Source: Kiloniellaceae bacterium (GTDB taxonomy: Bacteria; Pseudomonadota; Alphaproteobacteria; Kiloniellales; J153). Taken from it: 64,000 bases of DNA. The stretch covers positions 160,473 to 224,472 of the forward strand of contig JAJFGL010000036.1 in assembly GCA_021776135.1 (NCBI GenBank), given 5' to 3'. The translations under genes were made by a program, and so were the position numbers. Of the stretch, positions 53,419 through 63,280 are shown piece after piece. Every line of letters begins with the position of its first letter. Within the stretch, counting starts at the first letter, position 1. The notes below the pieces were generated by a model that was not told the DNA's origin, searched no databases, and saw only the letters and a program-made list of their open reading frames with translations.

Positions 53419-54330
53419 ATGCATTTTCTTGGTTATGCCTCATATTTTAAATATGTGAAATCCACTGGCAATACCCTGGCGAAGGCAGCCGAGGCTGTTC
53501 CGCCCCACGCCTGGTTCGCGGTGAGCGCCGTGTTCCACTACCTGGGCCCATCCTTCGCGGTTCTGCTTTTCCCCGCAATCGGCGTGCTAGGAATCGCGTG
53601 GCTGCGTATCGCCTCGGCGGCCGCCATCTTCGCGCCCTGGACCCGGCCTTGGCGTACCTGGCGGGCGGCGGATAACCAGACCCGGCTGTTACTTGCCGCC
53701 TTGGGCGCGTGCTTGGCCATCATGAACACCTCTTTTTATCTGGCCCTGGACCGCTTACCCATGAGCCTTGTCGCGGCGGCCGAATTCATCGGCACTATTG
53801 GGGTTGCTCTCTATGGGTTACGTAGCGCGCGGAATCTAGCGGCCCTGGCGCTGGCGGTTATGGGTGTCTTTATTCTTATCGACGCGATCTGGATAACCGA
53901 TCCCCTGGGCCTTTTTTGGGCTTTTCTGAACGCGGCTCTCTTTGTCGGCTATATCGTTCTCGGCCACCGCATCTCGCGGACCGGCGCCGATAGTGGTGTC
54001 GAGCGCCTGGGCTGCGCCATGGCCATAGCCTTGGTTTTCGTCATGCCAATCGGCTTCATGGAGGCCTTAAGGACGCTTGGCGCCCCGACTCTTCTGCTAG
54101 CCGGGATCGGCGTTGGAGTCTGCTCCTCCGTAATCCCCTATGTCTGCGACCAACTCGCCATGTCCAGGTTGCCGCGCGCGAGTTTTGCGTTGCTGCTGGC
54201 GTTATTGCCCGCCACCGCGACGATCGTTGGGATTATCGTGCTGGCGCAAATTCCGAGCCTCTGGGACCTGGCCGGGGTCTTGCTGGTCATGGCGGGTGTC
54301 GCGCTTCATAAACCAGCCGAAGTCACTTGA
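53419..54330 (+). CDS. EamA-family exporter (RhtA-like)
   Basis: 303 residues, ten membrane segments in two EamA repeats (ILLLAAL-type pattern NQTRLLLAALGACLAIMN; second repeat LLAGIGVGVCSSVIPYVCDQLAMSRLPRASFALLLALLPA). The last part is close to the RhtA threonine/homoserine exporter group. The first 30 residues before HAWFAVSAVFHYLG are hydrophilic, and the real start may be later. Lrp-type regulation is suggested by the divergent neighbour. Confidence 0.85.
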   Translation: MHFLGYASYFKYVKSTGNTLAKAAEAVPPHAWFAVSAVFHYLGPSFAVLLFPAIGVLGIAWLRIASAAAIFAPWTRPWRTWRAADNQTRLLLAALGACLAIMNTSFYLALDRLPMSLVAAAEFIGTIGVALYGLRSARNLAALALAVMGVFILIDAIWITDPLGLFWAFLNAALFVGYIVLGHRISRTGADSGVERLGCAMAIALVFVMPIGFMEALRTLGAPTLLLAGIGVGVCSSVIPYVCDQLAMSRLPRASFALLLALLPATATIVGIIVLAQIPSLWDLAGVLLVMAGVALHKPAEVT

Positions 54331-54367
54331 TGGCCCTGTCGCGACCTAAAATAAGGCCGCCTTCAAG

Positions 54368-54817
54368 CTACGCCTTTTTGTCCCACTTGCCGCTTTCGTC
54401 TTGCTGCCAGTAGGTGACCTCGTGGCCGGCGTCCTTGAAGGCCCGCCAGCGGTCGCGGGCGGCGGCGGCGGCGTCCGGGTCGTTGCCGTCGAAGAGGACC
54501 GCGCAGAGATCGTAGTCGCCGAGCTTTTCGGAGGCCGCGCCGTCGGTCAGGAACAGGACTTGGGCGCCGTTCGGGCGCTCGTCCTTGTCGCTCAGCCAGA
54601 TCGGCTGGTCCCCGGCGCGGCCGTCCTTGGCCGAGCCGTGGGGCAGGAAGCCCCGGTCCTTGGCGGTCCAAAGATGAGAGGTCAGGGCCTCGACCCGCTC
54701 CGGCGAGCCCGCCAGGACCACCGCGCGCTGGCCCCGTTCCAGGGTTTTCTCCAGCATGATGGGCAGCACGGAGTCCAGCGTACCGCGTGTCAGATGATAG
54801 AAGCGGACTTCGGTCAT
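54368..54817 (-). CDS. holC: DNA polymerase III subunit chi
   Basis: 149 residues. N-terminal VRFYHLTRGTLDSVLPIML and the C-terminal pattern ending GHEVTYWQQDESGKW are typical of chi, which links the clamp loader to single-stranded-DNA-binding protein. The ATG directly follows the pepA stop (TAG then ATG, no gap), so the two are coupled; pepA-holC is a very common pair. Confidence 0.93.
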   Translation of the reverse strand: MTEVRFYHLTRGTLDSVLPIMLEKTLERGQRAVVLAGSPERVEALTSHLWTAKDRGFLPHGSAKDGRAGDQPIWLSDKDERPNGAQVLFLTDGAASEKLGDYDLCAVLFDGNDPDAAAAARDRWRAFKDAGHEVTYWQQDESGKWDKKA

Positions 54818-56338
54818 CTACTTTTCGTGGTTGTCGGCGATCCAGCGGTCGAGCAGGCGGACGCCGAATCCGGTGCCGCCCTTGGGTACGGTCGGGGTAT
54901 CCTTGCTGGACCAGGTCGTGCCGGCGATGTCCAGATGGGCCCAGGGCGTGCCCTTGTTAACAAAGCGTTGCAGGAATTGCGCCGCCGTGATCGAGCCGCC
55001 GGCGCGGTTGCCGACGTTTTTCATGTCGGCGGCCTGGCTGTCGATATCCTTGTCGTAAGATTCGCCCTGCGCGGCCAGGGGCAAGCGCCAGACCGGTTCG
55101 CCCACGGACTTGCCGGCCGCGGTCAGTTGATCCGACAACTTGTCGTTATTGCAGAAAAGCCCGGCATAGTTATGGCCGAGGGCGATGATGATGGCCCCGG
55201 TCAGGGTCGCCAGATCGACGATGGCCTTCGGTTTGAATTTTTCCTGCACATAGCAAAGGGCGTCGGCGAGAACCAGGCGGCCTTCGGCGTCGGTGTTGAT
55301 GACCTCGATGGTCTGGCCGGACATGGAGGTCACGATATCGCCGGGACGCTGCGCGGTCGAAGATGGCATGTTCTCCGCCAAGGCGCAGATCCCAACCACA
55401 TTGACCTTGGCCTTACGCCCGGCCAGGGCGGCCATCAGGCCGATCGTGACCCCGGCGCCGCCCATATCCCACTTCATGTCCTCCATGCCGCCCGCCGGCT
55501 TTATGGAAATACCGCCGGTATCGAAGGTCACGCCCTTGCCAACGATGGCGAGAGGCGCGGCGTTCTTGCCCCGTGGCGTGGCGGCGCCGTTCCAGCGCAT
55601 GATCAGAAGCTGCGATTCCCGGGCCGAACCTTGCCCGACCCCCAGTAGCGCGCCCATGCCCAGCTTACGCATCTCGCTCTCGCCCAGGGCCTGAACGGTC
55701 ACACCAAGCTTGCTTAATTTCTTAGCTTCCGCCACTAAGCTTTTGGGATAAATAATATTTGCCGGTTCTGACACCAAGTCTCTTGTGAAGGCCACGCCCT
55801 CGGCGACCTTCTCGTGGGACGCGAAGGCGCGCCTGGCCGCGGCGGGGTTCGCGACCATGACGGTGACGCTTTTCAGGCCCGGCTTGTCCTCCGGCTTGAC
55901 CTTGGTTTTGTATTTGTCGAAGCGGTAACTGCGCAGGCGGGCGCCCAGGGCATAGCGCGCGGCCCGTTCCGCCGGCGGACGCACGGCCTCCGCCAAGCCA
56001 TCGACCATGATCGTGACGCCGGCCTCGCCCGTATCGCTCATCCGCGCGACAACCGACCCGCCCAGGTTTTCGAGGTCCAAATCCTTCAAGTCTTTGGTTT
56101 TGCCCACGCCGACCAAGAGAATCCGGCTGTTGTGCAGTCCGGCCGGGGCCACGAGTTCAAGTATTTGCCCTTTCTTGCCGGTGAAACGGCCTTGCTTGAT
56201 GGCGCGGGACAGGGTGCCGCCGGCCGTCTTATCCAGGGTTTCCGCGCTTGGCGAGAGCTTGCGGCCCTCCATCGCTCCAACGGCGACGGCGCCGGTTCTG
56301 GGCAGCTTGGGTGCGGCGAAGGTTATCTTGACTGACAT
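54818..56338 (-). CDS. pepA: Leucyl aminopeptidase PepA (M17)
   Basis: 506 residues; releases N-terminal amino acids from peptides in the cytoplasm, hexameric with two metal ions. Metal and catalytic residues are visible in GKGVTFDTGGISIKPAGGM (about 267-285) and NTDAEGRLVLADAL (about 349-362), the cytosol aminopeptidase signature. The N-terminal domain (about 1-170) is of normal size. It is divergent from lptF. Confidence 0.97.
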   Translation of the reverse strand: MSVKITFAAPKLPRTGAVAVGAMEGRKLSPSAETLDKTAGGTLSRAIKQGRFTGKKGQILELVAPAGLHNSRILLVGVGKTKDLKDLDLENLGGSVVARMSDTGEAGVTIMVDGLAEAVRPPAERAARYALGARLRSYRFDKYKTKVKPEDKPGLKSVTVMVANPAAARRAFASHEKVAEGVAFTRDLVSEPANIIYPKSLVAEAKKLSKLGVTVQALGESEMRKLGMGALLGVGQGSARESQLLIMRWNGAATPRGKNAAPLAIVGKGVTFDTGGISIKPAGGMEDMKWDMGGAGVTIGLMAALAGRKAKVNVVGICALAENMPSSTAQRPGDIVTSMSGQTIEVINTDAEGRLVLADALCYVQEKFKPKAIVDLATLTGAIIIALGHNYAGLFCNNDKLSDQLTAAGKSVGEPVWRLPLAAQGESYDKDIDSQAADMKNVGNRAGGSITAAQFLQRFVNKGTPWAHLDIAGTTWSSKDTPTVPKGGTGFGVRLLDRWIADNHEK

Positions 56339-56495
56339 GTACGGCCCCTTGGCTTGGCGGATGAAATTTTTGCTAGGTAGTGCGATATCCGGCGCGCCGG
56401 GGATGTGTCAATGTTTTGTCGCGCGCCGGCGGCACCCTAAAGACCCGACAAAGCCGCTTTTCCTTTATGCCGCACCCGTTTATCGTGTGCGCCAG

Positions 56496-57620
56496 ATGCG
56501 GGCAATCAACAGATACATCTTCGCGCAAACCTTTATGGCGACGATCGCGATCACCCTTGGCCTGACCTTCGCCGTCTGGCTGACACAGTCGTTGCGGCTA
56601 ATCGATTTTATCGTCAACCGCGGCTTACCCGCGAGTACGTTCCTGGCATTTATCCTCCTTCTGGTGCCCTCCTTCATCGGCATTGTCCTGCCGATCGCCG
56701 CCTTCTGCTCGGTGTTGTTCGTCTACTACAAGTTGACCATGGACAGTGAAATCGTCGTGCTGCGCGCCGCCGGGCTATCGCAACTTGAATTGGCCGGTCC
56801 GGCGCTGCACCTCGGCCTGCTGGCCACCTTAACGGTTTACAGCATCACGCTCTATTTTCTGCCCGCCTCGTACCGGGAATTCAAGGATCTGCAACACCGC
56901 TTGCGGAGCGATTTCACCACGGTCCTGCTGCAGGAAGGCACCTTCAACGCCGTGACCCAGGGGATCACGGTTTACGTTCGCGACCGAACTGGGGAAGGCG
57001 AGCTTTTGGGAATTCTCGTTCACGACAGCCGTGACCCCGATAAACCCATAACCATGATGGCCGAGCGCGGGGCGCTCGTGCGTAGCGGCGACAGCCCTCG
57101 TGTCGTCATGTTCAATGGCAACCGGCAGCAACGCAACCTTGACGATGGCCGGGTCTCGATCCTTTATTTCGACCAGTACACCGTTGAATTGGCCCAGCTT
57201 CAGGAGACCGCGCTCACGCGCTGGCGCGAACCCAAGGAACGCTTCATCATGGAGCTGTTCGCCCGAAGCGACGATCCGAACGACATTGCCTACAGAAGCG
57301 AACTTATCGCCGAGGGGCATCAACGCCTGGTCATGCCTCTTTACTGTTTGTCGTTTGTGCTGATCGGCCTTGCCGCGATTCTGGCCGGAGAGTTCAACCG
57401 CCGCGGCCAGACGCGCAGAGTTTTGTTGGCGATCCTACTGATAGCGGGTCTGGAAGCCATATCTCTCGCCCTGCACGACCTCGCGACCCGCACGGCCCTG
57501 GCGATTCCCGCCATGTACGCGGGCGCGGTCCTGCCGATTTTGGCAAGCCTCTACGTGCTGGTAAGGACGCCGCGCCGTCCCGCTCGGCGCGTGCCGGTCA
57601 CGCCGGCGGCGCCGTCATGA
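56496..57620 (+). CDS. lptF: LPS export permease LptF
   Basis: 374 residues: N-terminal RYIFAQTFMATIAITLGLTFAVW, three further membrane segments before and after a periplasmic beta-jellyroll (about 115-255). LptF and LptG form the inner-membrane channel of the LptB2FG ABC transporter that extracts lipopolysaccharide. The track ORF begins at 56007, inside pepA; I start at ATG 56496 (MRAINRYIFAQT), the family start. The stop overlaps lptG as ATGA. Confidence 0.95.
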   Translation: MRAINRYIFAQTFMATIAITLGLTFAVWLTQSLRLIDFIVNRGLPASTFLAFILLLVPSFIGIVLPIAAFCSVLFVYYKLTMDSEIVVLRAAGLSQLELAGPALHLGLLATLTVYSITLYFLPASYREFKDLQHRLRSDFTTVLLQEGTFNAVTQGITVYVRDRTGEGELLGILVHDSRDPDKPITMMAERGALVRSGDSPRVVMFNGNRQQRNLDDGRVSILYFDQYTVELAQLQETALTRWREPKERFIMELFARSDDPNDIAYRSELIAEGHQRLVMPLYCLSFVLIGLAAILAGEFNRRGQTRRVLLAILLIAGLEAISLALHDLATRTALAIPAMYAGAVLPILASLYVLVRTPRRPARRVPVTPAAPS

Positions 57621-58744
57621 CCCGCGCGATTGGCGTTCCGGGGATGCGCCGCCTGCGCCTGTCCATCACCTTATCGGCGTATTTAGCGCGGCAATACGGG
57701 TTCTGGTATCTCAGCTTTCTGTTCGGCCTAACCGGAATCATATTCCTGATTACCATCGTCGATCTCTTGGACCGCCTGGCCAACAAAAAAGCCTCGCTCG
57801 GCCTAGTGTTCGAGATGGCGGCGTTAAAGCTCCCGTTCCTGGCGATCGAAGTCATGCCCTTCACCGTGCTTTTGGCCGGCTTGACTTGCTTCTGGCGGCT
57901 GACCAGAGCCCACGAACTCGTCGTGACCCGCGCGGCCGGAGTGTCAATATGGCAACTGCTGGCGCCGGTGCTCGGCGTCGCGGTCCTGGTCGGCGCGGTC
58001 ACGGTGAGCTTGTTGAACCCTTTGGCATCCGTTCTCTTGAGCCGCTACGAACAGCTAGAAGCGCGCTACGTTCGTAACCAGACAAGCACCTTGGCGGTCT
58101 CGCAAAGCGGCCTGTGGCTGCGCCAGGCAAATGAAGATGGGCAGTCCGTGATCCACGCCACGCGCGTGACCAGCGATCCCCTGGTGCTTTACGGAGTCAC
58201 GGTTTTTCATTTTTCGCAGGAGGACCAGTTCCGCCAGCGAATCGATGCGGAGCGGGCTGAACTTGGAGACAATAAATGGCTTCTACATGAGGTCTTGCAA
58301 TCCACGCCGGGAGGAACAGCGCAACAATTCAAGCAGCTCGAACTCGCCACCGAACTAACGCACGAAAAAATTCAAAATAGCTTCGCGCCGCCGGAAACCA
58401 TTTCGTTTTGGCGATTACCCGGCTTTATTGAGCTTCTGGAGAATGCAGGTTTTTCAGCGGTCCGGCATAAACTGCAACTGCACCGCCTACTCGCGACGCC
58501 AATGCTTTATGCCGCCATGCTCTTGTTGGCCGCCACTTTTTCATTGCGCACTCAACGCCGCGGAAATGTCGGCATTACGATCCTGGGCGGGGTTATGACC
58601 GGGTTTTTGTTTTATTTCCTATCTAATTTCGTTTTCGCCCTGGGTTTATCGGCCAAGGTTCCGGTGATTCTCGCGGCTTGGACTCCGGCCGGCATTAGCC
58701 TCATGCTCGGTATCGCCATGCTGCTTCACTTGGAAGACGGATAG
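57617..58744 (+). CDS. lptG: LPS export permease LptG
   Basis: 375 residues with the same architecture as LptF: TLSAYLARQYGFWYLSFLFGLTGIIFLITIVDLLDRL at the start, a periplasmic jellyroll (about 115-270), three C-terminal membrane segments (AAMLLLAATFSL, GFLFYFLSNFVFALG, AGISLMLGIAMLL). It pairs with LptF. ATGA overlap and 9-base gap to lptD indicate an operon. Confidence 0.95.
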   Translation: MTRAIGVPGMRRLRLSITLSAYLARQYGFWYLSFLFGLTGIIFLITIVDLLDRLANKKASLGLVFEMAALKLPFLAIEVMPFTVLLAGLTCFWRLTRAHELVVTRAAGVSIWQLLAPVLGVAVLVGAVTVSLLNPLASVLLSRYEQLEARYVRNQTSTLAVSQSGLWLRQANEDGQSVIHATRVTSDPLVLYGVTVFHFSQEDQFRQRIDAERAELGDNKWLLHEVLQSTPGGTAQQFKQLELATELTHEKIQNSFAPPETISFWRLPGFIELLENAGFSAVRHKLQLHRLLATPMLYAAMLLLAATFSLRTQRRGNVGITILGGVMTGFLFYFLSNFVFALGLSAKVPVILAAWTPAGISLMLGIAMLLHLEDG

Positions 58745-58753
58745 CGCCAGGAC

Positions 58754-60949
58754 ATGCCGGGGGGCGGAAATTCATTGTTACGCGGTCTCGCCGGTGCATT
58801 CCTGCTTTATTGCGCCTTGGCGGCCGCACCGGGCGCCAGCCTCGCGCAATCCCCCGCGCGCGATGCGCCGGCCCTGATTAGCGCCGACGAGATTAAATAC
58901 GACGAAAGCCTGGCCGTGGTCACCGCGTCGGGTAACGTCGAGTTATCGCAAAACGGCCGTGTCCTCCTAGCCGATACGGTGTCTTACAATCAACGCAGCG
59001 AAGTCGTCACGGCATCCGGCAATGTGACCTTGATGGAGCCCAGCGGCGAGACTCTTTTCGCCGACTTTGTCGAGTTGACGGACGATTTGCGCGAAGGTTA
59101 CATCCGCGACATCCGGATTTTAATGTCTGACCGCAGCCGCTTGGCCGCGGCCAGTGCGTTGCGTAGCGGTGGCCGCAAAACCGTTTTCCGTAAAGGCGTG
59201 TTCAGCCCCTGCAATCTGTGCCGGGAAGATCCAACGCGCGCCCCGCTCTGGCAACTCAAGGCCATGGAAGTCGAGCACGATCAGGAAGAAAAAGTCATAC
59301 GCTATCGCGATGCCTGGATGGAGATATTCGGCCTACCGGTCATGTACGTCCCCTACTTCGAACATCCCGACCCCACGGTAGAGCGTAAATCCGGCTTCCT
59401 GGCGCCCTCCATAGGCTCCACGGAAATCCTCGGCACCACTTATCAACAACCCTATTACTGGGTTTTGGGATCGAACCGCGACGTTACCATCGCCCCTATC
59501 GTCACCTCCAAGCAGGGGTCGGTTTTGACCGGCCGCTACCGTCATCTCTTACCCCGGGCGCTCGTCGATGTACGTGGCAGCGCCACCTTCACGGATCGTG
59601 TAAACGATGACGGCACCGTCGATTCAGACGCATTCCGGGGTCACATCGACAGCACGCTACGCTTCGATATCAACGACACCTGGCGCGCCGGCGCGGACAT
59701 TCAGCGCGCCACCGACGATACTTATCTGCGTATCTATAACTTCTCGAATGAACGTACCTTGACCTCACGTGCTTACGCCGAAGGTTTCAATGGCCGCAAC
59801 TATTTGAGCGTCAATAGCTATGCTTTTCAGGGCTTGCGCGCCACCGACCTCCAGGACGAAACGCCTATTGTCCTGCCCTTCGCGGAGTATAATTTCACCA
59901 GCGAGCCGGGCGCCGGCGGCGGCCGGTATAATTTCGACGGCGATCTCCTGGCTCTATCCCGGGTGGATGGCCGCGACAGCCGGCGCATTTCCACCGTTAC
60001 CGCTTGGGAACTTCCCTACACAAATGTTCTCGGCGATATTTATACGCTGACGGGCCGGGTCCAAGCGGATGCCTACTGGACCAATGGTGTCGATCTAAGC
60101 AGTAATGACGTCAATTCCAGCGGCCCCACTTCCAGCGATATAACCGGCCGCGTTTTCCCGCAACTGGCGGCAAGCTGGCGTTACCCCTGGGTTCGCAGCG
60201 CCGGCGGCGTACATCAGGTTATTGAGCCCAAGGTCCAAGTCGTCATGGCGCCGAACGGGTCGAATCCGACTGAGATTCCAAACGAGGACAGCCTGGATTT
60301 CGAGTTCGACGATACCAATTTGTTCAGCCTGAACCGCTTTCCTGGCCGCGACCGTATCGATCCCGGATCCCGCGTGGACTACGGATTGGAATGGACAGCG
60401 AACGGTGAAGGAGGCGGTTTCGTTAGCGCCTTCCTGGGGCAAAGCTATCGCTTGCGGGAACAAAGTATCTTCCCCGAAGGATCCGGAATTTCCGACCGGT
60501 TATCCGATATCGTGGGGCGGGTTCATATCGCCCCGACGAGCCAACTCGATTTCACCTTCCGGACCCGTCTGGATAAGGACGATCTCAAGTCGCGGCGGAG
60601 CGAAGTCGAGGTTCAAGCCGGCCCTCCGATCCTAAACCTTAATCTTGACTACGTTTTCATCGATTCTGATATCGGTGCGAGCGAATTCGACGACCGCGAA
60701 GAGATCAATTGGACCCTGCGCTCCCAGATATCAAGGTACTGGTCCTTGTTCGGCGGCCAGCGGATCGATATGGCGGCCAATGAAACCAGGCAAGCGCGGC
60801 TCGGCGCCACCTATCACGACGAATGCTTCCTGATCGAGATGACTGCGGAAAGGAACTTCTTTTCCGACCGTGAAATCGAGCCCGAGAACGCCTTTTTCGT
60901 TAGATTCGTCTTCAAGCACCTTGGCGGTGTAGCCAATATCGGGCAATAA
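58754..60949 (+). CDS. lptD: LPS-assembly outer-membrane protein LptD
   Basis: 731 residues: signal peptide (cleavage near SLAQS, about 31), LptA-like beta-jellyroll (ALISADEIKYDESLAVVTA to about 120), then a beta-barrel domain. It is the outer-membrane translocon that inserts LPS into the outer leaflet with LptE. Three cysteines are visible: CNLC (about 153-156) and a late one in YHDECFLIE (about 692), fewer than in E. coli. Followed by surA, the chaperone needed for its folding. Confidence 0.95.
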   Translation: MPGGGNSLLRGLAGAFLLYCALAAAPGASLAQSPARDAPALISADEIKYDESLAVVTASGNVELSQNGRVLLADTVSYNQRSEVVTASGNVTLMEPSGETLFADFVELTDDLREGYIRDIRILMSDRSRLAAASALRSGGRKTVFRKGVFSPCNLCREDPTRAPLWQLKAMEVEHDQEEKVIRYRDAWMEIFGLPVMYVPYFEHPDPTVERKSGFLAPSIGSTEILGTTYQQPYYWVLGSNRDVTIAPIVTSKQGSVLTGRYRHLLPRALVDVRGSATFTDRVNDDGTVDSDAFRGHIDSTLRFDINDTWRAGADIQRATDDTYLRIYNFSNERTLTSRAYAEGFNGRNYLSVNSYAFQGLRATDLQDETPIVLPFAEYNFTSEPGAGGGRYNFDGDLLALSRVDGRDSRRISTVTAWELPYTNVLGDIYTLTGRVQADAYWTNGVDLSSNDVNSSGPTSSDITGRVFPQLAASWRYPWVRSAGGVHQVIEPKVQVVMAPNGSNPTEIPNEDSLDFEFDDTNLFSLNRFPGRDRIDPGSRVDYGLEWTANGEGGGFVSAFLGQSYRLREQSIFPEGSGISDRLSDIVGRVHIAPTSQLDFTFRTRLDKDDLKSRRSEVEVQAGPPILNLNLDYVFIDSDIGASEFDDREEINWTLRSQISRYWSLFGGQRIDMAANETRQARLGATYHDECFLIEMTAERNFFSDREIEPENAFFVRFVFKHLGGVANIGQ

Positions 60950-60990
60950 TCGCCCAAACCAGGGGTTATTGGAAGGGCGCTCCCCCAGCT

Positions 60991-62238
60991 ATGCCGCAAG
61001 CGATCAAGATTACCGTTTTCGCCATGATTTTCTTACTATCGGCCGGCCGCGAGGCTCCGGCGCAGGAAATCTCGCGGGCGGCCGCTGTCGTCAACGACGA
61101 CATCGTTTCCATGCTCGATGTGAAACAACGCCTCCAACTTCTAATCGTTTCGACCGGCCAAAAAGACTCGCCCAAGCTACGCCAGCGCATGCTATCGCAA
61201 GTCGTTCGCAGCCTGATCGACGAACGGCTTCAAGCACAGGAAGCGGAACGGCTGGATATTCGGATATCGGATGAGCAAATCGACGCGGCCATCGAAGATA
61301 TTTCCAAACAAAACAACATGTCCAAGGCGGGTTTCCTGAAAGCCTTGCAACAAAGCGGCATTTTGATGGAATCCTTCAAAGATCAAGTAAGGGCGCAAAT
61401 TACTTGGCAGGGCCTGATCGCACGCAGAATCCGTCCCTCGGCGCAGGTGTCCGACGACGAAATCGAGGATTCGATCAAGCGGGTACGGGCCAACCGCGGC
61501 ACGACCTTGCGCAACCTTTCCGAGATTTTTCTCGCTGTCGACAATCCAGAGCAAGATCGGGAAATCTTGGATAATGCCGAAAGAATTTTCGATCAGCTAC
61601 GCGTTAAAACGCAATTCGGCGCCTTGGCGCGCCAGTTTTCCCAGTCCGCGACCGCGCCACGTAACGGCGAGGTCGGCTGGGTACAAAAGGGCCAGTTACC
61701 GGCCGAGATCGATCGGGCCCTGGAAGCCATGGAACCGGGGCAAATATCGAAACCAATTCGGACCTTGGCCGGGTATCATATCGTCTGGTTGCGCGATGAG
61801 CGTCAAAGCGCGGCCGGCGAGGTTAGCTTGGAGCTGAAGCAGATCCTCTTTGCCCTGCCCGCCGACCCAAGCGCCGCCCAACGCGGTGACGCGCTGGCCC
61901 GCGCCCAAAATGCGCGTACCCAGGTGACGGGCTGCCAGGGCATCGATTCCCTGGCTCAATCGCTCGGCTCGCCTGGGTCTGGTAGCCTTGGGAAAATGAA
62001 ATTGAACGACCTGCCGCCGGCTATCCAAGAGGCGGTTGGCGGGCTATCGAACGGCCAGGCCAGCGAGGCCATCGCCCTGCCCACGGGTATCTCCGTCTTG
62101 ATCGTATGCGACCGCGAAGACAGCGGTATCGATCGTGACCGCATCCGCCAAAGATTGTCGGAAGAGCGGTTGAGCAATGAATCGCGAAAATTCATGCGCA
62201 ACCTGCGGCTCGATGCCAACGTGGATATCCGCATATGA
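60991..62238 (+). CDS. surA: Periplasmic chaperone/peptidyl-prolyl isomerase SurA
   Basis: 415 residues: signal peptide (cleavage near PAQEIS, about 26), N-terminal helical chaperone domain (AAAVVNDDIVSMLDVKQRLQLL), a first parvulin domain (about 165-270, with GALARQFSQSATAPRNGEVGWV) and a second, weaker parvulin domain (about 275-380). Assists outer-membrane barrel proteins including LptD. Conserved lptD-surA-pdxA-rsmA order. Confidence 0.95.
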   Translation: MPQAIKITVFAMIFLLSAGREAPAQEISRAAAVVNDDIVSMLDVKQRLQLLIVSTGQKDSPKLRQRMLSQVVRSLIDERLQAQEAERLDIRISDEQIDAAIEDISKQNNMSKAGFLKALQQSGILMESFKDQVRAQITWQGLIARRIRPSAQVSDDEIEDSIKRVRANRGTTLRNLSEIFLAVDNPEQDREILDNAERIFDQLRVKTQFGALARQFSQSATAPRNGEVGWVQKGQLPAEIDRALEAMEPGQISKPIRTLAGYHIVWLRDERQSAAGEVSLELKQILFALPADPSAAQRGDALARAQNARTQVTGCQGIDSLAQSLGSPGSGSLGKMKLNDLPPAIQEAVGGLSNGQASEAIALPTGISVLIVCDREDSGIDRDRIRQRLSEERLSNESRKFMRNLRLDANVDIRI

Positions 62239-62260
62239 CCCCTGGCCGGCCTTCGGCGGC

Positions 62261-63280
62261 GTGATAACGCCCCTGGCCGTGACCATGGGGGAACCGGCCG
62301 GAATCGCGGCCGAGATCACGCTCATGGCCTGGCGCGCTTCCCATAGCGGCCAATCCGAAGACGCCCCGAATCCCTTCTTCACCATCGCCGACCCCAGGCA
62401 TCTGAAGGACGTGTCGGACAGGCTTGGTCTCGCGGTTCCCGTTGTGCCTATTACGGCGGCCCAGGAAACGGCGGACGCCTTCGCGCAAGGTTTGCCGGTT
62501 TTGCCTCTGCCTCTGTCCGAACCCGTAAGCGCCGGGGTGCCCAATCCGGCGAATGCCCTAAAAGTCATTGAATCGATCGAGCAAGCCGCCACGCTTGCCC
62601 TGGCGGGCGCCGCCGCCGCCGTCGTTACCAACCCAATTCAAAAGAAAGTTCTTTATGGCGCCGGCTTCCGGCATCCGGGCCACACGGAGTTTTTAGCCGC
62701 TCTGGCGGGCGGCGGCGCCGCGCCTGTCATGATGCTGGCCTGTCCGGGCCTGCGCGTGGTTCCGGTGACCGTGCACTTGCCCCTCGCCCAAGCACTCGCC
62801 GCGTTATCCAAGGACGCGATCGTTCATGCCGGGCAAGTTACGGCGGCGGCCTTGCGTCGGGATTTCGGCATCGCCGCGCCGCGTTTGGCGGTCGCCGGCC
62901 TGAACCCCCATGCGGGCGAAGGCGGCGCCCTGGGCGAGGAGGAAACCCACATCGTCGCCCCCGCCGTTGCCGCCTTGCGCGCGCAAGGTATCCTGGTCAA
63001 GGGCCCCGAAGCGGCGGATACGCTGTTTCACGCCGCGGCGCGCCGGCGCTATGACGCGGTTCTTTGCATGTACCACGACCAAGCCCTGATCCCGCTGAAG
63101 ACCATAGATTTCGAGAACGGCGTCAACATCACCCTGGGGCTGCCCTTCGTGCGCACCTCGCCCGATCATGGCACGGCCTTGGGCATTGCCGGACAGGGCG
63201 CCGCCAGCCCGGCAAGTTTGATCGCGGCCATGACCACAGCGCGCGCCATGTCCGGCGCCCGTGCCCGCGCCCTTGCCTGA
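62261..63280 (+). CDS. pdxA: 4-hydroxythreonine-4-phosphate dehydrogenase
   Basis: 339 residues; NAD-dependent step of pyridoxal-phosphate biosynthesis. Motifs are [11 protein letters not shown] at the N-terminus, [11 protein letters not shown] (metal site), and [20 protein letters not shown] with [19 protein letters not shown] near the C-terminus. The track start (62177) lies inside surA; I use GTG 62261 ([12 protein letters not shown]), which gives a normal length. The Shine-Dalgarno is weak. Confidence 0.95.
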   Translation: MITPLAVTMGEPAGIAAEITLMAWRASHSGQSEDAPNPFFTIADPRHLKDVSDRLGLAVPVVPITAAQETADAFAQGLPVLPLPLSEPVSAGVPNPANALKVIESIEQAATLALAGAAAAVVTNPIQKKVLYGAGFRHPGHTEFLAALAGGGAAPVMMLACPGLRVVPVTVHLPLAQALAALSKDAIVHAGQVTAAALRRDFGIAAPRLAVAGLNPHAGEGGALGEEETHIVAPAVAALRAQGILVKGPEAADTLFHAAARRRYDAVLCMYHDQALIPLKTIDFENGVNITLGLPFVRTSPDHGTALGIAGQGAASPASLIAAMTTARAMSGARARALA